Shown here one piece after another: positions 1-12,190 of a stretch of 64,000 nt of DNA. Origin of the DNA: Isoetes taiwanensis (lineage: Eukaryota; Streptophyta; Lycopodiopsida; Isoetales; Isoetaceae); NCBI GenBank assembly GCA_021234155.1, contig JAJEKV010000038.1, forward strand, positions 12,321,785 through 12,385,784. The letters are read 5' to 3'. The notes beneath the pieces were generated by a model. The model searched no databases. It saw only the letters and a program-made list of their open reading frames with translations, and was not told where the DNA came from. A program made the position numbers and the translations under genes. Every line of letters starts with the position of its first letter. Within the stretch, counting starts at the first letter, position 1.

Positions 1-314
1 AAGGGCTTACAAGGGCGTTAATGTGACTCCACCAAACCTCTAATGATTGTTGCAGATCCAAACAAGGATCACTATGATGTCAGTGACAGGCAGAATCTCG
101 GGTAGTTACACAACTTCCCGGGCTTATGAGACACAACAAACTTTCCTGTTTTAGTAGTAGCCGTTCACTATCTGTCATATATAAACAGATAGAGAACCGT
201 AGTTCATCTCAAGCTTTCTTGTAAGTTTCCATTGAGCGTCTGTGGTGTTACCTTCCAGCAGACATTTGTTCTTGATCCTTCATCAATAGACAATTGCATT
301 CTTCTTGTTTCACA
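1..314 (+). repeat. Probable 5' LTR (partial) of the first Copia element
   Basis: This stretch precedes gag and ends in a CACA typical of LTR ends at about 311-314. It is followed by GGTTATGGGCCCA, a plausible primer binding site. It contains a good TATA box (178-185), as expected for U3. The LTR start is not identified, and no 3' LTR exists in the window to confirm the boundary. Confidence 0.5.
178..185 (+). promoter_or_regulatory. TATA box of the LTR promoter
   Basis: TATATAAA lies about 250 bases upstream of the gag start codon at 437, inside the presumed LTR. It sits between two copies of a short inverted motif, CTATCTGT and ACAGATAG. Confidence 0.45.
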
Positions 315-436
315 GGTTATGGGCCCACACTCCATCCAATCCGCTTAAGCCGATTTGCAGTTCCGCTTCCCTCTCTGTTTCATTATCTACTCCCTTTGCA
401 GATTCCAATTTCTCATCTCTTCCTGTCCTTGCAACC

Positions 437-1235
437 ATGGAGTCCGTTTTCAACACTGCTTCTTCTGAATGGCGATTGATGCCATGTTTTGATGGCAAAG
501 ACTATCAGATGTGGAGGTGGAGACTCAGAATGATCCTAGAAGACAAGGATCTTTGGGAGATTACCTCAGCACTCACACGCCGATGTTCCCCACCGCACGG
601 GCAACATTGAGATTGTTCTCAATGATGAGAACCCCGTTCTTCTTGAAAAGATCGTAAAGGCTAGATTGGCAATGCGACTAGCCTTGGCGATACTCCGCGC
701 ATTGGTCAAAGGGGCCATCATTGCTCATGAGATCTTTGGTGATTCGGATAATCACTATGTTTCCAAGACAACGGAAACCGCCTTGCTTTGTGCAAAGCTC
801 AGATGACCTCCATCTTCCCTCGGCGAAGGAGGAGATGTCACAAGCCACATATGTCGCATGAAATCCATGCTCGATGATCTTGATGCAACTGGGGTCTTGA
901 TCACCAACGATGAAAAGGTCTGCCTACTCCTTAATAGCCTTCCCTGATCCTATGAAGGCATCATCATCAATCTTAAAGGTCGTCTCTCTGATTATTCCTT
1001 TGAGGCCACAATTGATCGTATACAAGTTGAAGCCTTGAGACAAGGGAAATCCAAGTCAGTTTCTGATTCCGTCATGATTGCTGATGCCAAGCCACCCCGT
1101 CGACCCAAACTGGATCGAAGTACCATCACTTGTCATCGCTGCCAACGTACCGGGCACTTTGCAAAGGGAATGCGCGCCCAAAGACTGTTCGGCGTTCTGC
1201 CTCGTGGAGCACAACAATATTGTCCAAGAAGCTGA
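437..1235 (+). pseudogene. Copia gag (UBN2-type), frameshifted
   Basis: The ATG at 437 opens a frame with the hallmark gag block (FDGKDYQMWRWRLR, then LWEI). The frame is lost near 610, and later pieces lie in other frames. A CCHC zinc knuckle is present at about 1132-1180 (CHRC, then GHFAK), but one extra G shifts the frame so that the last Cys is read only in the neighbouring frame, which then continues into protease. In intact elements Gag packages the RNA in virus-like particles; this copy cannot encode it. Confidence 0.85.
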
Positions 1236-3103
1236 TGCTATGCCTAAACACAATACTCTGGTCCAAGATTTCAGCGAATTACCTCCTCTTCTTGAAACTC
1301 CTCCTTCTGCCATTGAGTTTCTATTCTCTGTACAAGATTCTTCCATTCACAACCACGACCCTGCTTGGTATCTTGACTCTAGGGCAACTTGCCACATGTC
1401 TATATTCCGCCATCTCTTTCAGAATTATACACCTTTGGTTCCTGCTCACCCAGTTCTTATGGGCAATAATAGTCTTCAACATGGGATTGCTACTGGCACT
1501 ATAATTCTCCAGCTTCCTAGTGGCACTATCAAGGGAATTCGAGAGGTTCTTCATGTGCCAGGTTTGCACAAGCAACTTATTTCTGTAAGCAAATTGACCT
1601 CCAGTGGTTTTCAGGTCTCTTTTCAATCTGATCATTGCACCATCAGCGATTCCCATAATACTCCAGTCATCCGAGGCACACGAGTTGGCAATCTTTATCG
1701 ACTTTGTGTTCATCCCATCCATGATCATGCCTGTCTTGTGCAAACTCCATCCCCTAATTCTGCTTCTGACCTTTGGCACCTTCGCCTTGGCCATGCAACA
1801 CACTCTAGGCTTCAGATTCTTGCCTCCAGAGGCCTCTTTCCATCCACACCTCAACCCAAGAATCCTTGCATTACATGTCTTCAAGCTAAATCCACACCCT
1901 CTCAATTTCCTCCATCCTCCAGCCGTGCATCCAGACTCCTACAAATGGTTCACACTGATTTATGTGGGCCTTTTTTCAGTGCCCACCTTTACTGGCTCTC
2001 GCTACATGCTCATATTCTTATATGACCACAGCCGAAAACTCTTTCTTTACCGTTTACGCTCCAAAAGTGAGACCTTTTCTAAATTCATTCACTTCCACAC
2101 ATCTGCAGAGCACATCACAGGCACCCAGCTTGTCACACTTTGCACCGATGGCGGGGGAGAATATATCTCCAAATCCTTTCATGAATATTGTTCATCACAT
2201 GGAATTAGTCATGAGTTTACTGTTACAGCTACTCCAGAGCAGAATGGACGAGCGGAGACAGCCAATCGGACTATTCTGGAAATGATTCGCAGTCTTTTAT
2301 TCACCATGAATGTACCCCTTGCATTCTGGGGTGAAGCAGCAGCCACCGCCATTTATCTGATCAACCATCTTCCCCATCGCAGCCTCCAGCAACAAGTGCC
2401 AGAAGAGATTTGGTCTGGTCAGCCCATTACTCTTACTCATCTCAAAGTTTTTGGATGCCAAGCCTTTGTTCATCTTCCACATCCTTCCTCCAAACTAGCA
2501 CCCAAAGCCATTCCTTGCATGTTTCTTGGTTACTCTTTGACCAGCAAAGCCTATCGTCTGTATGATCTGTCTAAACACAAATTGATCATAAGTTGCCATG
2601 TGAAATTTCAAGAAAATATTCCTTGCCATCATATTCCTCTCTCCCCTGATCTTGTCTTACTGGAATTTCCTGCTACACCAACATCTGATACATCAACTCC
2701 TATTGCTCTCATTCCCGATTCATCAAACTCTACTGCTCCCATTCCTGATACACCACCTCCTCCAGCTTCCGATCCTGATTTACCCTCCTCTCCCCTCATG
2801 GAGCCTCTTGCTATTCCATCCTCACGCCCCATTCGCACCCGCCGAGCTTCCGTTTGGGCCTCTGACTATTCTTTTCTCTCTGAAACACTTCCCAGCGAAC
2901 CTCTCTCTTATCATCAGGCCATCACAGGACCATTCAAGCATGAATGGCAACTTTTCATGGAAGAAGAAATCGAATCTATCAAATCAGCTCAAAATTGGTC
3001 TCTGGTATCTCGCCCTGCTCATAGACCTGTTGTTTCGTCCAAATGGGTCTACAAATTCAAGTACAACACCAATGGATCAGTTGCTCGATTCAAAGCCCGC
3101 ATG
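1236..3103 (+). pseudogene. Copia pol: protease, integrase and start of reverse transcriptase, broken
   Basis: The protease active site is at about 1375 and reads DSRATCHM where the family has DSGAT, a Gly-to-Arg change. The GAG-pre-integrase zinc region follows (LWHLRLGH, later CITCLQAK). The integrase core has HTDLCGPF, then TDGGGEY and TPEQNGRAE, giving the D-D-E residues. A frameshift near 1970 splits the integrase between two frames. After a Pro/Ser-rich linker (2660-2830) the RT N-terminus begins and is cut at about 3103. Both the mutated protease and the truncation show loss of function. Confidence 0.9.
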
Positions 3104-3170
3104 CTCGCCCCATTCTAAAATGACGATCCGATGTCTCGGATCGATGGTATTCTAGAATGGGGCTCGCATG
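3100..3170. repeat. Long hairpin sequence at the Copia truncation point, copy 1
   Basis: The outer arms (CATGCTCGCCCCATTCTA against TAGAATGGGGCTCGCATG) pair with few mismatches. An inner stem, CGATCCGA/TCGGATCG, pairs around TGTC. The whole 71 bases can fold into one hairpin. Its left edge coincides with the point where the Copia RT stops. Confidence 0.75.
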
Positions 3171-3478
3171 AAACCAACAAACCGCCCGAATACCAAAGAA
3201 CTTCCTTAACAAAACTAGGATCGAGGACGAAGGTCACAGGATGAAGGCTAAAGAAGAGTCAAAGCCGAGAAAGGACATGCCACAGCATGAAAGAAACGCC
3301 AAATTGGCCAATCCAAACAGGGAGAAGCCCCTCCCCTGCATGAATTCAAAGAAAAGAGAATAAGGTACTGCTGAGAGAGAAGAAGAAGCGCCGATGATAC
3401 GTTGATGCAGAACCGCGCCTAAAATAGCGATCTTCCAACCAGAAAGGGCATGCGCCGCATGCATGCATGCAAGACATG

Positions 3479-3530
3479 CATGCTCGCCCCATTCTAGAAT
3501 GACGATCCGATGTCTCGGATCGATGGGATT
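3479..3530. repeat. Hairpin sequence, partial copy 2
   Basis: The left arm and inner stem of the 3100-3170 hairpin recur here almost unchanged, 379 bases downstream and in the same orientation, after a run of GCATGCATGC. The right arm is not present. The two copies could be the ends of an inserted sequence of about 430 bases (3100-3530). Confidence 0.7.
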
Positions 3531-5181
3531 CCTTGTCTCCACTATGACCAAAGTGTTCCACCTTCCCTCTTGGACCCTATGTAAGTTCCTTTGACTACTA
3601 ACCATCTCTATGTGACTCGTTTTGACAACCATTTTAGACCACGATTCAATGGAATTTGTCATGAGGTTTGGTTAGGTGCCTAGCATAGCCTTTTCGACCC
3701 TTGTTCACATGGATTGGATCTTTGTATTTGCATTTGAGTAAGTGCTCGGCTTCACATGATTCACATTACTTCGACCCTTGTTCACAGGAATTGGGATTTG
3801 TTTTTTGCATTTGATTGCATGCTCGTGCTCGGCATCACATGATTCACATTAATTTCTTTTTCGAACCGTTCTATTCTATTATATGTGTCCAGTTTGATAA
3901 CATGGGCATTTTCTTAATGGTACAACTTCATACATCCATTGATTCATTCTTAGTGGTCATATGTCATCTTCACACATGGGACATTCAATTTCTTTCTCTA
4001 TTATGAAGTTGCTAATTCATCCTCTATATTTAATCCTTCTTGCGACGATGGCTCCATTATGTTTAAATCCAAGGTTGATATAAGTTTCTTAGTTGCATAA
4101 TATCTATTGAAATGGCTTAATTTTATCGTGATTAATACCAACCTAGATCAACATGCATCGTGGGATTAATGATGGTCGTATGTGTGGTTTGGAGTTTATC
4201 TGGTGCCTGGGCATGGTTCTACATTCGTAGTTGGAGTGACATTCGTAGTTGGAGTGTTTTCGAGAAGTTGGATTCGAATCTATTTCGGATGATAGGGACA
4301 CATTTAATTCTAACATATGGTGTACCTTGGCATGGTTTCAAATTAATAATTGGTGTGTTTTTCCATGAGGGCAATTTTGAACGTGTATTTTATTTTGAAA
4401 CATAAGACGTGAATACGGTTAATGACTTGCATTCATCTTATAGGGATACTTTCAATTATTGTCATATGTATGATTTGGGTATGGAAATGAATGAAACAAA
4501 CCTATTACGTATTACGTTATCATATTGCTCTTGAGGGATTTTTTGAGCTTGCTATTTGATGGGGTTTTTGCATCTAGACGTCTGGGAAATTTATGTTGTT
4601 TGGGGCATTGTACCTCCTTTATCTTTATCTATACAGTTTTATGCATGTCCATATAGTATGCCATCTTAGTCGTTCAAGATATTGGTTTCCTACATGGTTT
4701 GTCTTTTGTACATTTTTTACTAGTGGGGGGGTCGAGTGACGTACTTGCCTTTGCTTCTATGTGAATATTATGTGGTTTACAATTCGTTGGTTTATGTTGA
4801 GTCCCTGATGGTGGTGCTTACTTGGGTTTGAAAAAATGTCCTCCATGCTTCATTTTCAGAGAATTCGCATTTTCGAATCTCCCGTTGACACTTCTTGGGG
4901 CATCGTCATGCCATGTATTGTTGTATTTAAACCTTCTATAATCTTGTGGTTTTGCAAATATTGGAAAGATATGATTTGGGACATGGGGATCGTCATCATT
5001 TGCAAGTTCTGCACATCCTCAGGACTGTAATGAATTTAGTGCTTATGTTACATTTAGGTTCCTTAGTGAGCACCTCATTTTCAAGTTAAAAGATGGCGCC
5101 ATTTGCAGCTCAGCTGGGCCATGACTGACGTACTTTGTTTCAACTGTGCTCCGCTTAGACAGTTCTAGTCCGAGCATATGA
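3531..5181. other. Intergenic, nothing recognised
   Basis: This is AT-rich sequence without a credible coding region. A 28-base motif containing GATGATAAACC is directly repeated at about 5180-5235, next to the broken gene copy that follows. Confidence 0.5.
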
Positions 5182-5707
5182 TTATGATGATAAACCGGAG
5201 CTGGTGATTATGATGATAAACCAGAGCTGGTGCTTTAACATCCATTGGGCTGCCTGACTCTTAAGGTATTGTTTTAACAATTCAACCATATCCGGAGCAT
5301 CGATTTGTTCCTTCATAGCATCAGCCACTTTTGAGAAGGGTTCTGACTCATCCGTTGACATTTTATCAATGAAGACTTGCAACTCATTTCCAACATTTTC
5401 AACAAGACTTAGCACCAGGGCAGGGCCAACAGGATTACCTTTTACCAATTCCAACAACTCCGACGTCATGCCTTCGCTATCATCCAAATAACTGCATACC
5501 CGAGTGCAAAATCTTTCCTAATGCTACCTCACTCTTATCTTCTTTTTGCAGATGCCGGAGTAGAAAATCTCTCACATGTTCCTTCAGTCCTGGGACCTCA
5601 CATAACGGTTTGATTGCTTGAGGGTATTCCCTTGTGATCTGAACTAGAATGCTTAAATCTCCAATTGCCAAAGTGACTGCCAACTTACGGACTAGACGGT
5701 GTTCCAC
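5182..5707 (-). pseudogene. Truncated, frameshifted paralogue of the membrane-protein gene at 39.3-40.9 kb
   Basis: The minus strand encodes two overlapping frames. One (5707-5480) begins HRLVRKLAV and continues GDLSILVQ and PLCEVPGLKE; the other (5487-5182) begins DDSEGM. They match consecutively the cytosolic C-terminal part of the 528-residue protein at 39343-40929, from about residue 369 onward. A net four-base length difference at about 5500-5515 separates the frames. The membrane-spanning N-terminal half is absent; upstream sequence only weakly recalls the intact gene. It retains the ancestral C-terminal reading (DAPDMVELLKQYL) that the 39-kb copy has lost. Function is lost; it is useful as a comparison. 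Confidence 0.85.
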
Positions 5708-5710
5708 TTG

Positions 5711-6160
5711 AGGGTTTTCCCTTGCAATCTGAATAAACTATAGCTTTATGCTCCTATATTGCTTGTCCTGCAAAACTTTATATTGAAAATATAAGCTTTT
5801 GGATGTTCTTAAATTTGAAGGATATGTCCGCTATAAATAGAATTTTGGTTGCTTTTGCATGATTCAGAGTTACTATCTTTGACAAAGATATGAGGTTTAT
5901 AAAAAAAGCCTAAGTTTCAACAGCCTGCATTTCATACACTTATTGAGAACTTGGAAACCAGCTTTAAACGGACTACAGAGGACAATTTTCAACATGAAAC
6001 ATGGCAATTTCCAACATGAAACGTGTGTTAATATGTCTTTTACGAGCAACTCCATTAATTAAGTTAGAACGAAGACTATTATCGAATTGCAGTTGTCAAA
6101 TGATAAAACTTGCAACAAATAAATCTTGCAATAAATAAATGACCAAGTCCTAGAATACTT
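5711..6160. other. AT-rich spacer, nothing recognised
   Basis: No coding sequence or repeat structure was identified apart from short direct repeats (CAACATGAAAC, AATAAATCTTGCAA). Confidence 0.4.
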
Positions 6161-6353
6161 TGGACATTTTGTAAGTCCTCATTAAACAACTATGATATAA
6201 CATATTAGTGTCCATAATACAACAAATCTCATATGAAAATGCATCACACATTTCGATATGTCTCAGAATATTTTGTACATTTTTTATGGCATCATCTAAC
6301 AAACATGATTTAACATATTAGTGTTCATTAAACAACAATTCTCATATTGAAAT
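6161..6353. repeat. Tandem repeat of about 115 bp, left part (split by the LTR element)
   Basis: Units carry CATATTAGTG, then ACAACAA, then CATCACACATTTCGATATGTCTC. The second unit stops at 6353 and resumes at 14168, so this array was the target site of the LTR element. The last five bases (GAAAT, 6349-6353) are the target-site duplication. Confidence 0.75.
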
Positions 6354-6382
6354 TGTAACGAGTTTGGCCCGTTAGCAGGCAT
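6354..6382 (+). repeat. LTR copy 1: 29-bp stub
   Basis: The first 29 bases match the start of the LTR at 12191 with a few differences. They are joined at the six-base microhomology AGGCAT to internal sequence that normally lies at 11684 onward. The rest of this LTR and most of its internal region are missing. Confidence 0.85.
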
Positions 6383-6880
6383 AAGTAGCCAAGATTATTT
6401 ACCATGAGCACGAGCTATTTATGGACAAAGTGGTTAGTTGATGTTGTCAAGGACTTCAGAATATGGTTTAATGGCATGTGTGGTTCACAACGATATGTTG
6501 AGAAGAAGAGCAGTTCCTTGCAGATTGGTTTCAAGCTTGTAATTTCATTTGTTACAATGCATGTATGCTTTTCATTCAACTGAGGAAGTGTGGTGCTCCA
6601 ATGGGAAAATGGAAGTCTAGATGGGTTTGATCCCTTGGGATAAAGATTTTAATGTTTGAAGAAGATTGAGGCAGTATAAGCAAGCCCGGTCAACTCATTG
6701 ATTATGTAGGAAGAAATTATTATATTCATGATAGCTAGCAAAGGAAAAAAGAATAATTATGTGGATAAGTTGGCGTTATTATATAGTTGGTCATGAAGGT
6801 TTAATTCTATGATCGATTGGATACTCCATTATTTTGGAACGATCCATGAGGACATGGGTTAAATTTTAGAAGGAGAGAAA
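6377..6880 (+). repeat. Duplicated 3' internal region of the LTR element
   Basis: This stretch corresponds almost base for base to 11684-12190, with small indels. It ends with the polypurine tract AAGGAGAGAAA immediately before LTR copy 2. Confidence 0.88.
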
Positions 6881-9271
6881 TGTAACGAGCTTGGCCCGTT
6901 TTGTTGGCCAAAATTTGGAGCATCATATCTCGGCAACTCGAGATCCAATTCTGGTAATTCTTACTTTGCTGGAAAGGACTTCAAATCAGCTTTCCAGATT
7001 GGTCCGATAAGGCCAAAATTCATCCATTATGAGGGAGATATGGCGTAAAGAGTGAAGCTATATCGAATTGACTGCACCATTGTATCTCTTTGTGCAGCTT
7101 GCTTCTTTGGAGCTAGAAGCTGAAAGGAGAGGATATTTTGAGAAGAAAACAGTACAAGGAGTCAAATGATCATCATTGAAGTGGTTCTCGGTGGGTGGTT
7201 TTCCACTTACACCGTGGGAAGCTTAGATTGCTTGGATCATTCTTGTTGAAAGAGAATCATGATTTAATAATTTGAATTAAGAGTATAAAGGAACTGGATG
7301 ATCCCGAATGTGATAATGTGAGATTGAATGTCTTTTGCCACATTGGTATATAAGAAGAACTAAGAACTAAGCTAAGCTTATTGTAAGAAGTCTGGGAATA
7401 GTCCTTAGAATTGTAGATAGTAGGACGGACCTTGTATATTGTAAAGGGATCCCGACAACAACAATATAGAGATCGTTCGCTTGGGAAGCTTTTAACTCAA
7501 TTGGAATCTTGAGATCATGTAGCTTATGGGGGCTGCATGGAGGTTCTAACAAGGGCAAATTAAAAGCCATCGGCTCCATGAGACAAGAAGCTAATTTAGA
7601 AGGTAGACAAAGATGCATATATACCTTTGGTGATTAGATTGAAGTTAAGATGCTAAAATAAACTATGATAGGGAATTGCACTGCTAAGAAACAACCGTGG
7701 AGGTGCGATATGTTAATCTTTTAGTTAGATAGTAAGAGAATGTATGCCAAAGCAGCCTAAAGAAGCTTATGGGGGCTTCTGCAGTATGGCAATGGCATGA
7801 AGTATTGTTGGCCAAATAAAATGCTAAGTTATGTAATTGACTTATTAGTAAGAAAAACAAGCTAACATATTGAGTTGCATATGAGTGTTCTGTAAAATGT
7901 TCCACTCCTTATGGAGGGAGTGACTTTGGGGAAGCATATCGGTAGAAGTATGTTGTAGTTGCTAGGTGATCCTTATACCTTATATGGATGTAAATTGTAG
8001 GGATATCATGATTGTTTGGGAATAGGACATTATGACATCCTAGAATAAGCTTTTCCTATGGGGAGGAAAATGCTAGACCTTTTATGTGTTCTTATATAAT
8101 ATATCTAGACATGCTAAATGCTTGGATACCATGGTGATGTGTCAAGGTTGCATTATGCTAGCATGTACTTGTTGAATATTTGACATCATGTGGTAGAACA
8201 TGAATGTGATCTGTCTATGATATCATTGCAAATGTTGGCATTGTCTTATGTTGTTCCTGGTAAATGCATAGGAAATGCATGTGAATTATGACTCTTGATT
8301 CTTGGATCATATGATGAAAAACATGGTTTAGACTTTGACATTTGAGGCATATGCTAAGTTGTTGGTTGAGACATGAGTGCATATTCTCTAAGGCTGGAGT
8401 TCATTTGCGGTGGCTTGGACTCGTGGTTGTTCTTGTTCTTGACATCGGGCGTTGTCATCGCAGCGAGGGTGCTTCGTCGCGCTACATGGCTTGGAAGTGG
8501 TCCTCTAGTGCTGGACGCAGGCTAGGAGGGTGTGTACACATGAGGCTTACCCCGCCCGTATTTGCTGCAGGGCCTGATCAGCCCGGGTGGCCTTCATAGA
8601 ACTGAAGTAGGCACTGCATGTTTATGGATATCTCATGGTTATTTCATGGTTCTTCATGGTCTCATGTTGGTTATTGTAAGGTTATGACATGTGCATTTAC
8701 ACCTTGTTTGGATGGCTTGATGATGTGTGGATTCTTATTATCATTGTTCATGTTATGTGCTTATACTGCATTGCGAGTTTCTAGCATAGAGGGATTCTTA
8801 GGTGAGGCATCTAAGTCTGAGAATTACTCTTGTGATTGGTACATTGTACATGTTTCTTGTTGATTATGCCATCATTTTTTAAAGGCCTCAAACCCCCACT
8901 TAGTCTTTAAGACTAACCCCACGTGTTCATGATGTAAGCAGTTTCAGAGATAGCAGGGCAATTGAAGGGCACAACTATGTGCAGTCTTACTTCATGAGGA
9001 CTCTGTATGCCTATAGAAAGGCCAAAACATTTCTGGAGCTTATGGATATTAAACTGCATATCATCTTGTATATGCCACAAGAGTGCTATACAATTATGTT
9101 TCAAATATGTATGTAAATCTACCTGTGGATTTGAAGACAAAGATTCAATTCTTTGCCAAGATTTCTTCAGTAGAATTACATTCAACTCATGGATAACAAT
9201 TTATCATTGACTCATGCAAGGTTAAATGGGATTTCGGGTTACTTGAGGGTTAACCCGGTAGGCCCGTTACA
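6881..9271 (+). repeat. LTR copy 2 (2391 bp)
   Basis: It begins TGTAACGAGC and ends CCCGTTACA. Compared with copy 3 it lacks about 183 bases just after position 16 (12208-12390 in copy 3) and keeps about 590 bases (7937-8525) that copy 3 has lost. No coding function is seen; the scattered short frames inside are not conserved between the copies. Confidence 0.88.
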
Positions 9272-9273
9272 GT

Positions 9274-9285
9274 TGGTATCAGAGC
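9274..9285 (+). promoter_or_regulatory. Primer binding site (initiator Met tRNA)
   Basis: TGGTATCAGAGC begins two bases after the end of LTR copy 2. It matches the usual plant retrotransposon primer site complementary to the 3' end of initiator methionine tRNA. This fixes the element's orientation as plus. Confidence 0.9.
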
Positions 9286-12179
9286 GTAGTTGGATCATTG
9301 GTGTTGATATGGTGGATTAGAAATTTCAGCTGAGGTTATGGGTTATTGGATGGTGCTAATGATAATATTTTAGATCATGCATGGACGACGATCTAGGATG
9401 TGTGATGGATCTGTCAAGTATGGAAATGTAATGACATGATATCCTAATATTGGTTTCTTTAATTATATTTTCTGTGGTAGATAACTCTGGTGGGATGCAT
9501 GTGATCAAGGAACTAATTTTAGTTCAATCTTGTACAAAACATGAAGGACGCTAATAGAAACGTCTTCATGTGGAGCATGAACAGTGAGGCTAGATGATAT
9601 GAAGGTATGGTTTTTACATTTGCTTATTTTCTCTACAATTGGTAGATGATTGAGTGGTAGACCCTATTGGCAAATGTATTTTGGGATAAAGTGCGAAAGA
9701 ATGTTAAAGTAGAATATAATTATGTATGAAGGTGAGCTTTCCTTATCAAATCAAGTGAGTTATTTCTACATTCAGGAGACATTAAGTGGTTTTCTAGTAG
9801 TGAGTTGATGCTTCTAAATCCTTGAGTATGAGGTGTTGATGATATATCCTCGCCTGTTGTTGCTGAGCCAATTTGAGACAGGTTATAATTGAGTTCACAG
9901 TAACAAGAATGCAGCCAAAACAAGATATAAGCTGAGCTTAAGTTTGTCTGGATTGCATTTGATGGTTCTGGTTGTCAAGGTGGCTAGTTTGGAAATCTTA
10001 TATAGATAGTTATAGTATTGACAGAGAAGAAAATGCCATTATCCTATATATTATGACTCTATTTGGAGATTAAAGTTTTGTGCATGTTCTTGTAAGCAAT
10101 CTTTTGTACATGTTTTCTATCCAAGGTTATAGTTGAAGGTTCTCGTATTTGTCAAGGGCAAAAGTAAGTGCTTTTTAGAACTCATAGATTTGGTCAAGGA
10201 TTGAGTAAATAGAGAATGATCTTAAACATTTGGTCGATATATTGAGAAATAACTTGAGCTATGTTGGATATATAATAGGATATATCCACATTGCAAATGC
10301 TGATTGGAATAGCAGACGTGGCAAACATAGTAGTGGAACCTAAAAGTACAAGGACATACTTGAGCTGAGGTGGAAGGTGATGTTACAGCATGGTGAAATG
10401 CCACATTTGGAATTATATAATTCGATAGCAAAGTACTACAGCAATATGTCCAAGAAGTTGGGATTACTATCTATATACTTGTGCTCTCTTATCGTGTCTT
10501 TTGAGGGATATACTAAAAGGATGTTAATTACATCGCAATCTATCAAGGAAAGTAAGCATCTATTGGGGATTACATCATGGGATTCTTGCTAGTGATGGAA
10601 GAAAACTTGATGGTTTGAATAGTTTAGATTGGTTCGACGTATTCTAGCCCGGGTTAGTAAAGAAGCTAATTGAATTATGCGTGAGAGCATGCTAGTAACT
10701 TTCGAGTGTAAGAATAGAGGTTTTGTTTGATATATAAGATAAAGGCTTTTATAGCTTGACTGATGTCTGGAAAAAGTCAGCGCTGCAGAATAGAAATTAA
10801 CCTATGTAATGGGCATAGATTTAGAGAGCAGGTATCTTTCGAAGTTACTTTTATAGCCTAAGATATTTGATAAGCATTCCCGATATGTTAAATAGGCTTC
10901 TTTGAGAGAATCTGTATTGTAGACTATGATTGTAATCATTCTAGACTCTCTTATATTATTTATATGTGCTTTATAGCCTTGAGATACTCAGACTGGCGGA
11001 CTTAACTATGTATTCTACTTGTCACTTTTTGGATTTGGCCACCCAAGAAGTTTCGTGTATGTTGCCATGGTAGGCTTAATATTTTAATGTATAGAACCCT
11101 CTATAAAAAATGGTAGATTCATTCTATGGGTGAAGTTGCATTAGGCTTGGTTGGGTTATACTTAAGTTTGCCCGCATTATATGCATAAGCATAGACAGAG
11201 TTAGTAATAATTGAGTTTGATTCCAAACTATGTGTATGCCAGATTCGTCATTGATGGTCAATACACTTAGCTTATGTATGCATACATCTTTAACTTTGTT
11301 TGTTATATTTATCAAGCTAGGCAAGTTTGGAAAGATATGAGGTGGTTTGTGTACGATAAACCATTTGGCACTTGAGTATTGAGGCAGCTTGTGCTCGTTA
11401 AGGCCATAGCAGTCTCATGGAAGGATCTTCATTTCATATTAAGGGTTCTTTTTTTGTATGATTAAGATGCCACATATAAAGAAGCTTACATGTTAATGAA
11501 AACTATTTATTGATGGGATATCTTTAGGGGTATGCCGGGACCGTAAGACGAGTTGGTTGCCTCATTTTGAGCTGCATTTTCTTGTCTAATTCAAGTAAAG
11601 CTTTTTATGCATGTTACATATCATGAAACATCTTAATGGATTTCATTTAGCGAGATAAATGGCATCTTGGTGATGCCCAAGGGAGGCATAAGTAGCCAAG
11701 ATTATTTACCATGAGCACGAGCTATTTATGGACAAAGTGGTTAGTTGATGTTGTCAAGGACTTCAAGACGAATATGGTTTAATGGCATATGTGGTTCACA
11801 ATGATATCCTGAGAAGAAGAGCAGTTCCTTGCAGATTGGTTTCAAGCTTGTAATTTCATTTATTACAATGCATGTATGCTTTTCATTCAACTGAAGAAGT
11901 GTGGTGCTCCAATGGGAAAATGGAAGTCTAGATGGGTTTGATCTTTGGGATAAAGGTTATAATGTTTGAAGAAGATTGAGGCAGTGATAAGCAAGCCCGG
12001 TCAACTCATTGATTATGTAGGAAGAAATTATTATATTCGTGACAGCTAGCAAGGGAAGAAAGAATAATTATGGTGATAAGTTGGCGTTATTATATAATTG
12101 GTCATGACAGTTTAATTCTATGATCGATTGGATACTCCATTATTTTGGAATGACCCATGAGGACATGGGTTAAATTTTA
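9286..12179 (+). mobile_element. Internal region of the LTR element, non-coding
   Basis: About 2.9 kb between primer site and polypurine tract holds no gag or pol motif in any frame, only short frames of 60-70 codons. Either it never coded, as in LARD elements, or the coding content was replaced long ago. Confidence 0.75.
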
Positions 12180-12190
12180 GAAGGAGAGAA
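12180..12190 (+). promoter_or_regulatory. Polypurine tract
   Basis: GAAGGAGAGAA directly precedes LTR copy 3, in the position expected for the plus-strand primer. The same tract precedes copy 2 at 6870-6880. Confidence 0.8.

Larger units (their letters stand above)
1..3103 (+). mobile_element. Degenerate Ty1/Copia LTR retrotransposon, 3'-truncated
   Basis: The order is LTR-like promoter and leader, gag, protease, integrase, then the start of reverse transcriptase, which is the Copia order (integrase before RT). The reading frame is broken several times. The coding sequence stops inside RT, after the conserved block SSKWVYKFKYN followed by RFKAR; the next bases (from about 3100) belong to an unrelated hairpin sequence. 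RT palm, RNase H and 3' LTR are missing, so the copy is dead. The left boundary may lie outside the window. Copia identity is clear from the motifs; the subfamily is not resolved. Confidence 0.92.

Noticed and set aside
1321-1905. 194-codon minus-strand frame
   Set aside because: Antisense shadow of the Copia protease and integrase.
3234-3662. 142-codon minus-strand frame
   Set aside because: It crosses the repeated hairpin sequence at 3479, has no recognisable motif, and its composition matches the surrounding non-coding DNA.
8342-8863. Frames of 80-90 codons inside LTR copy 2
   Set aside because: Part lies in the segment missing from LTR copy 3 and the remainder changes between copies; LTRs are not expected to code.
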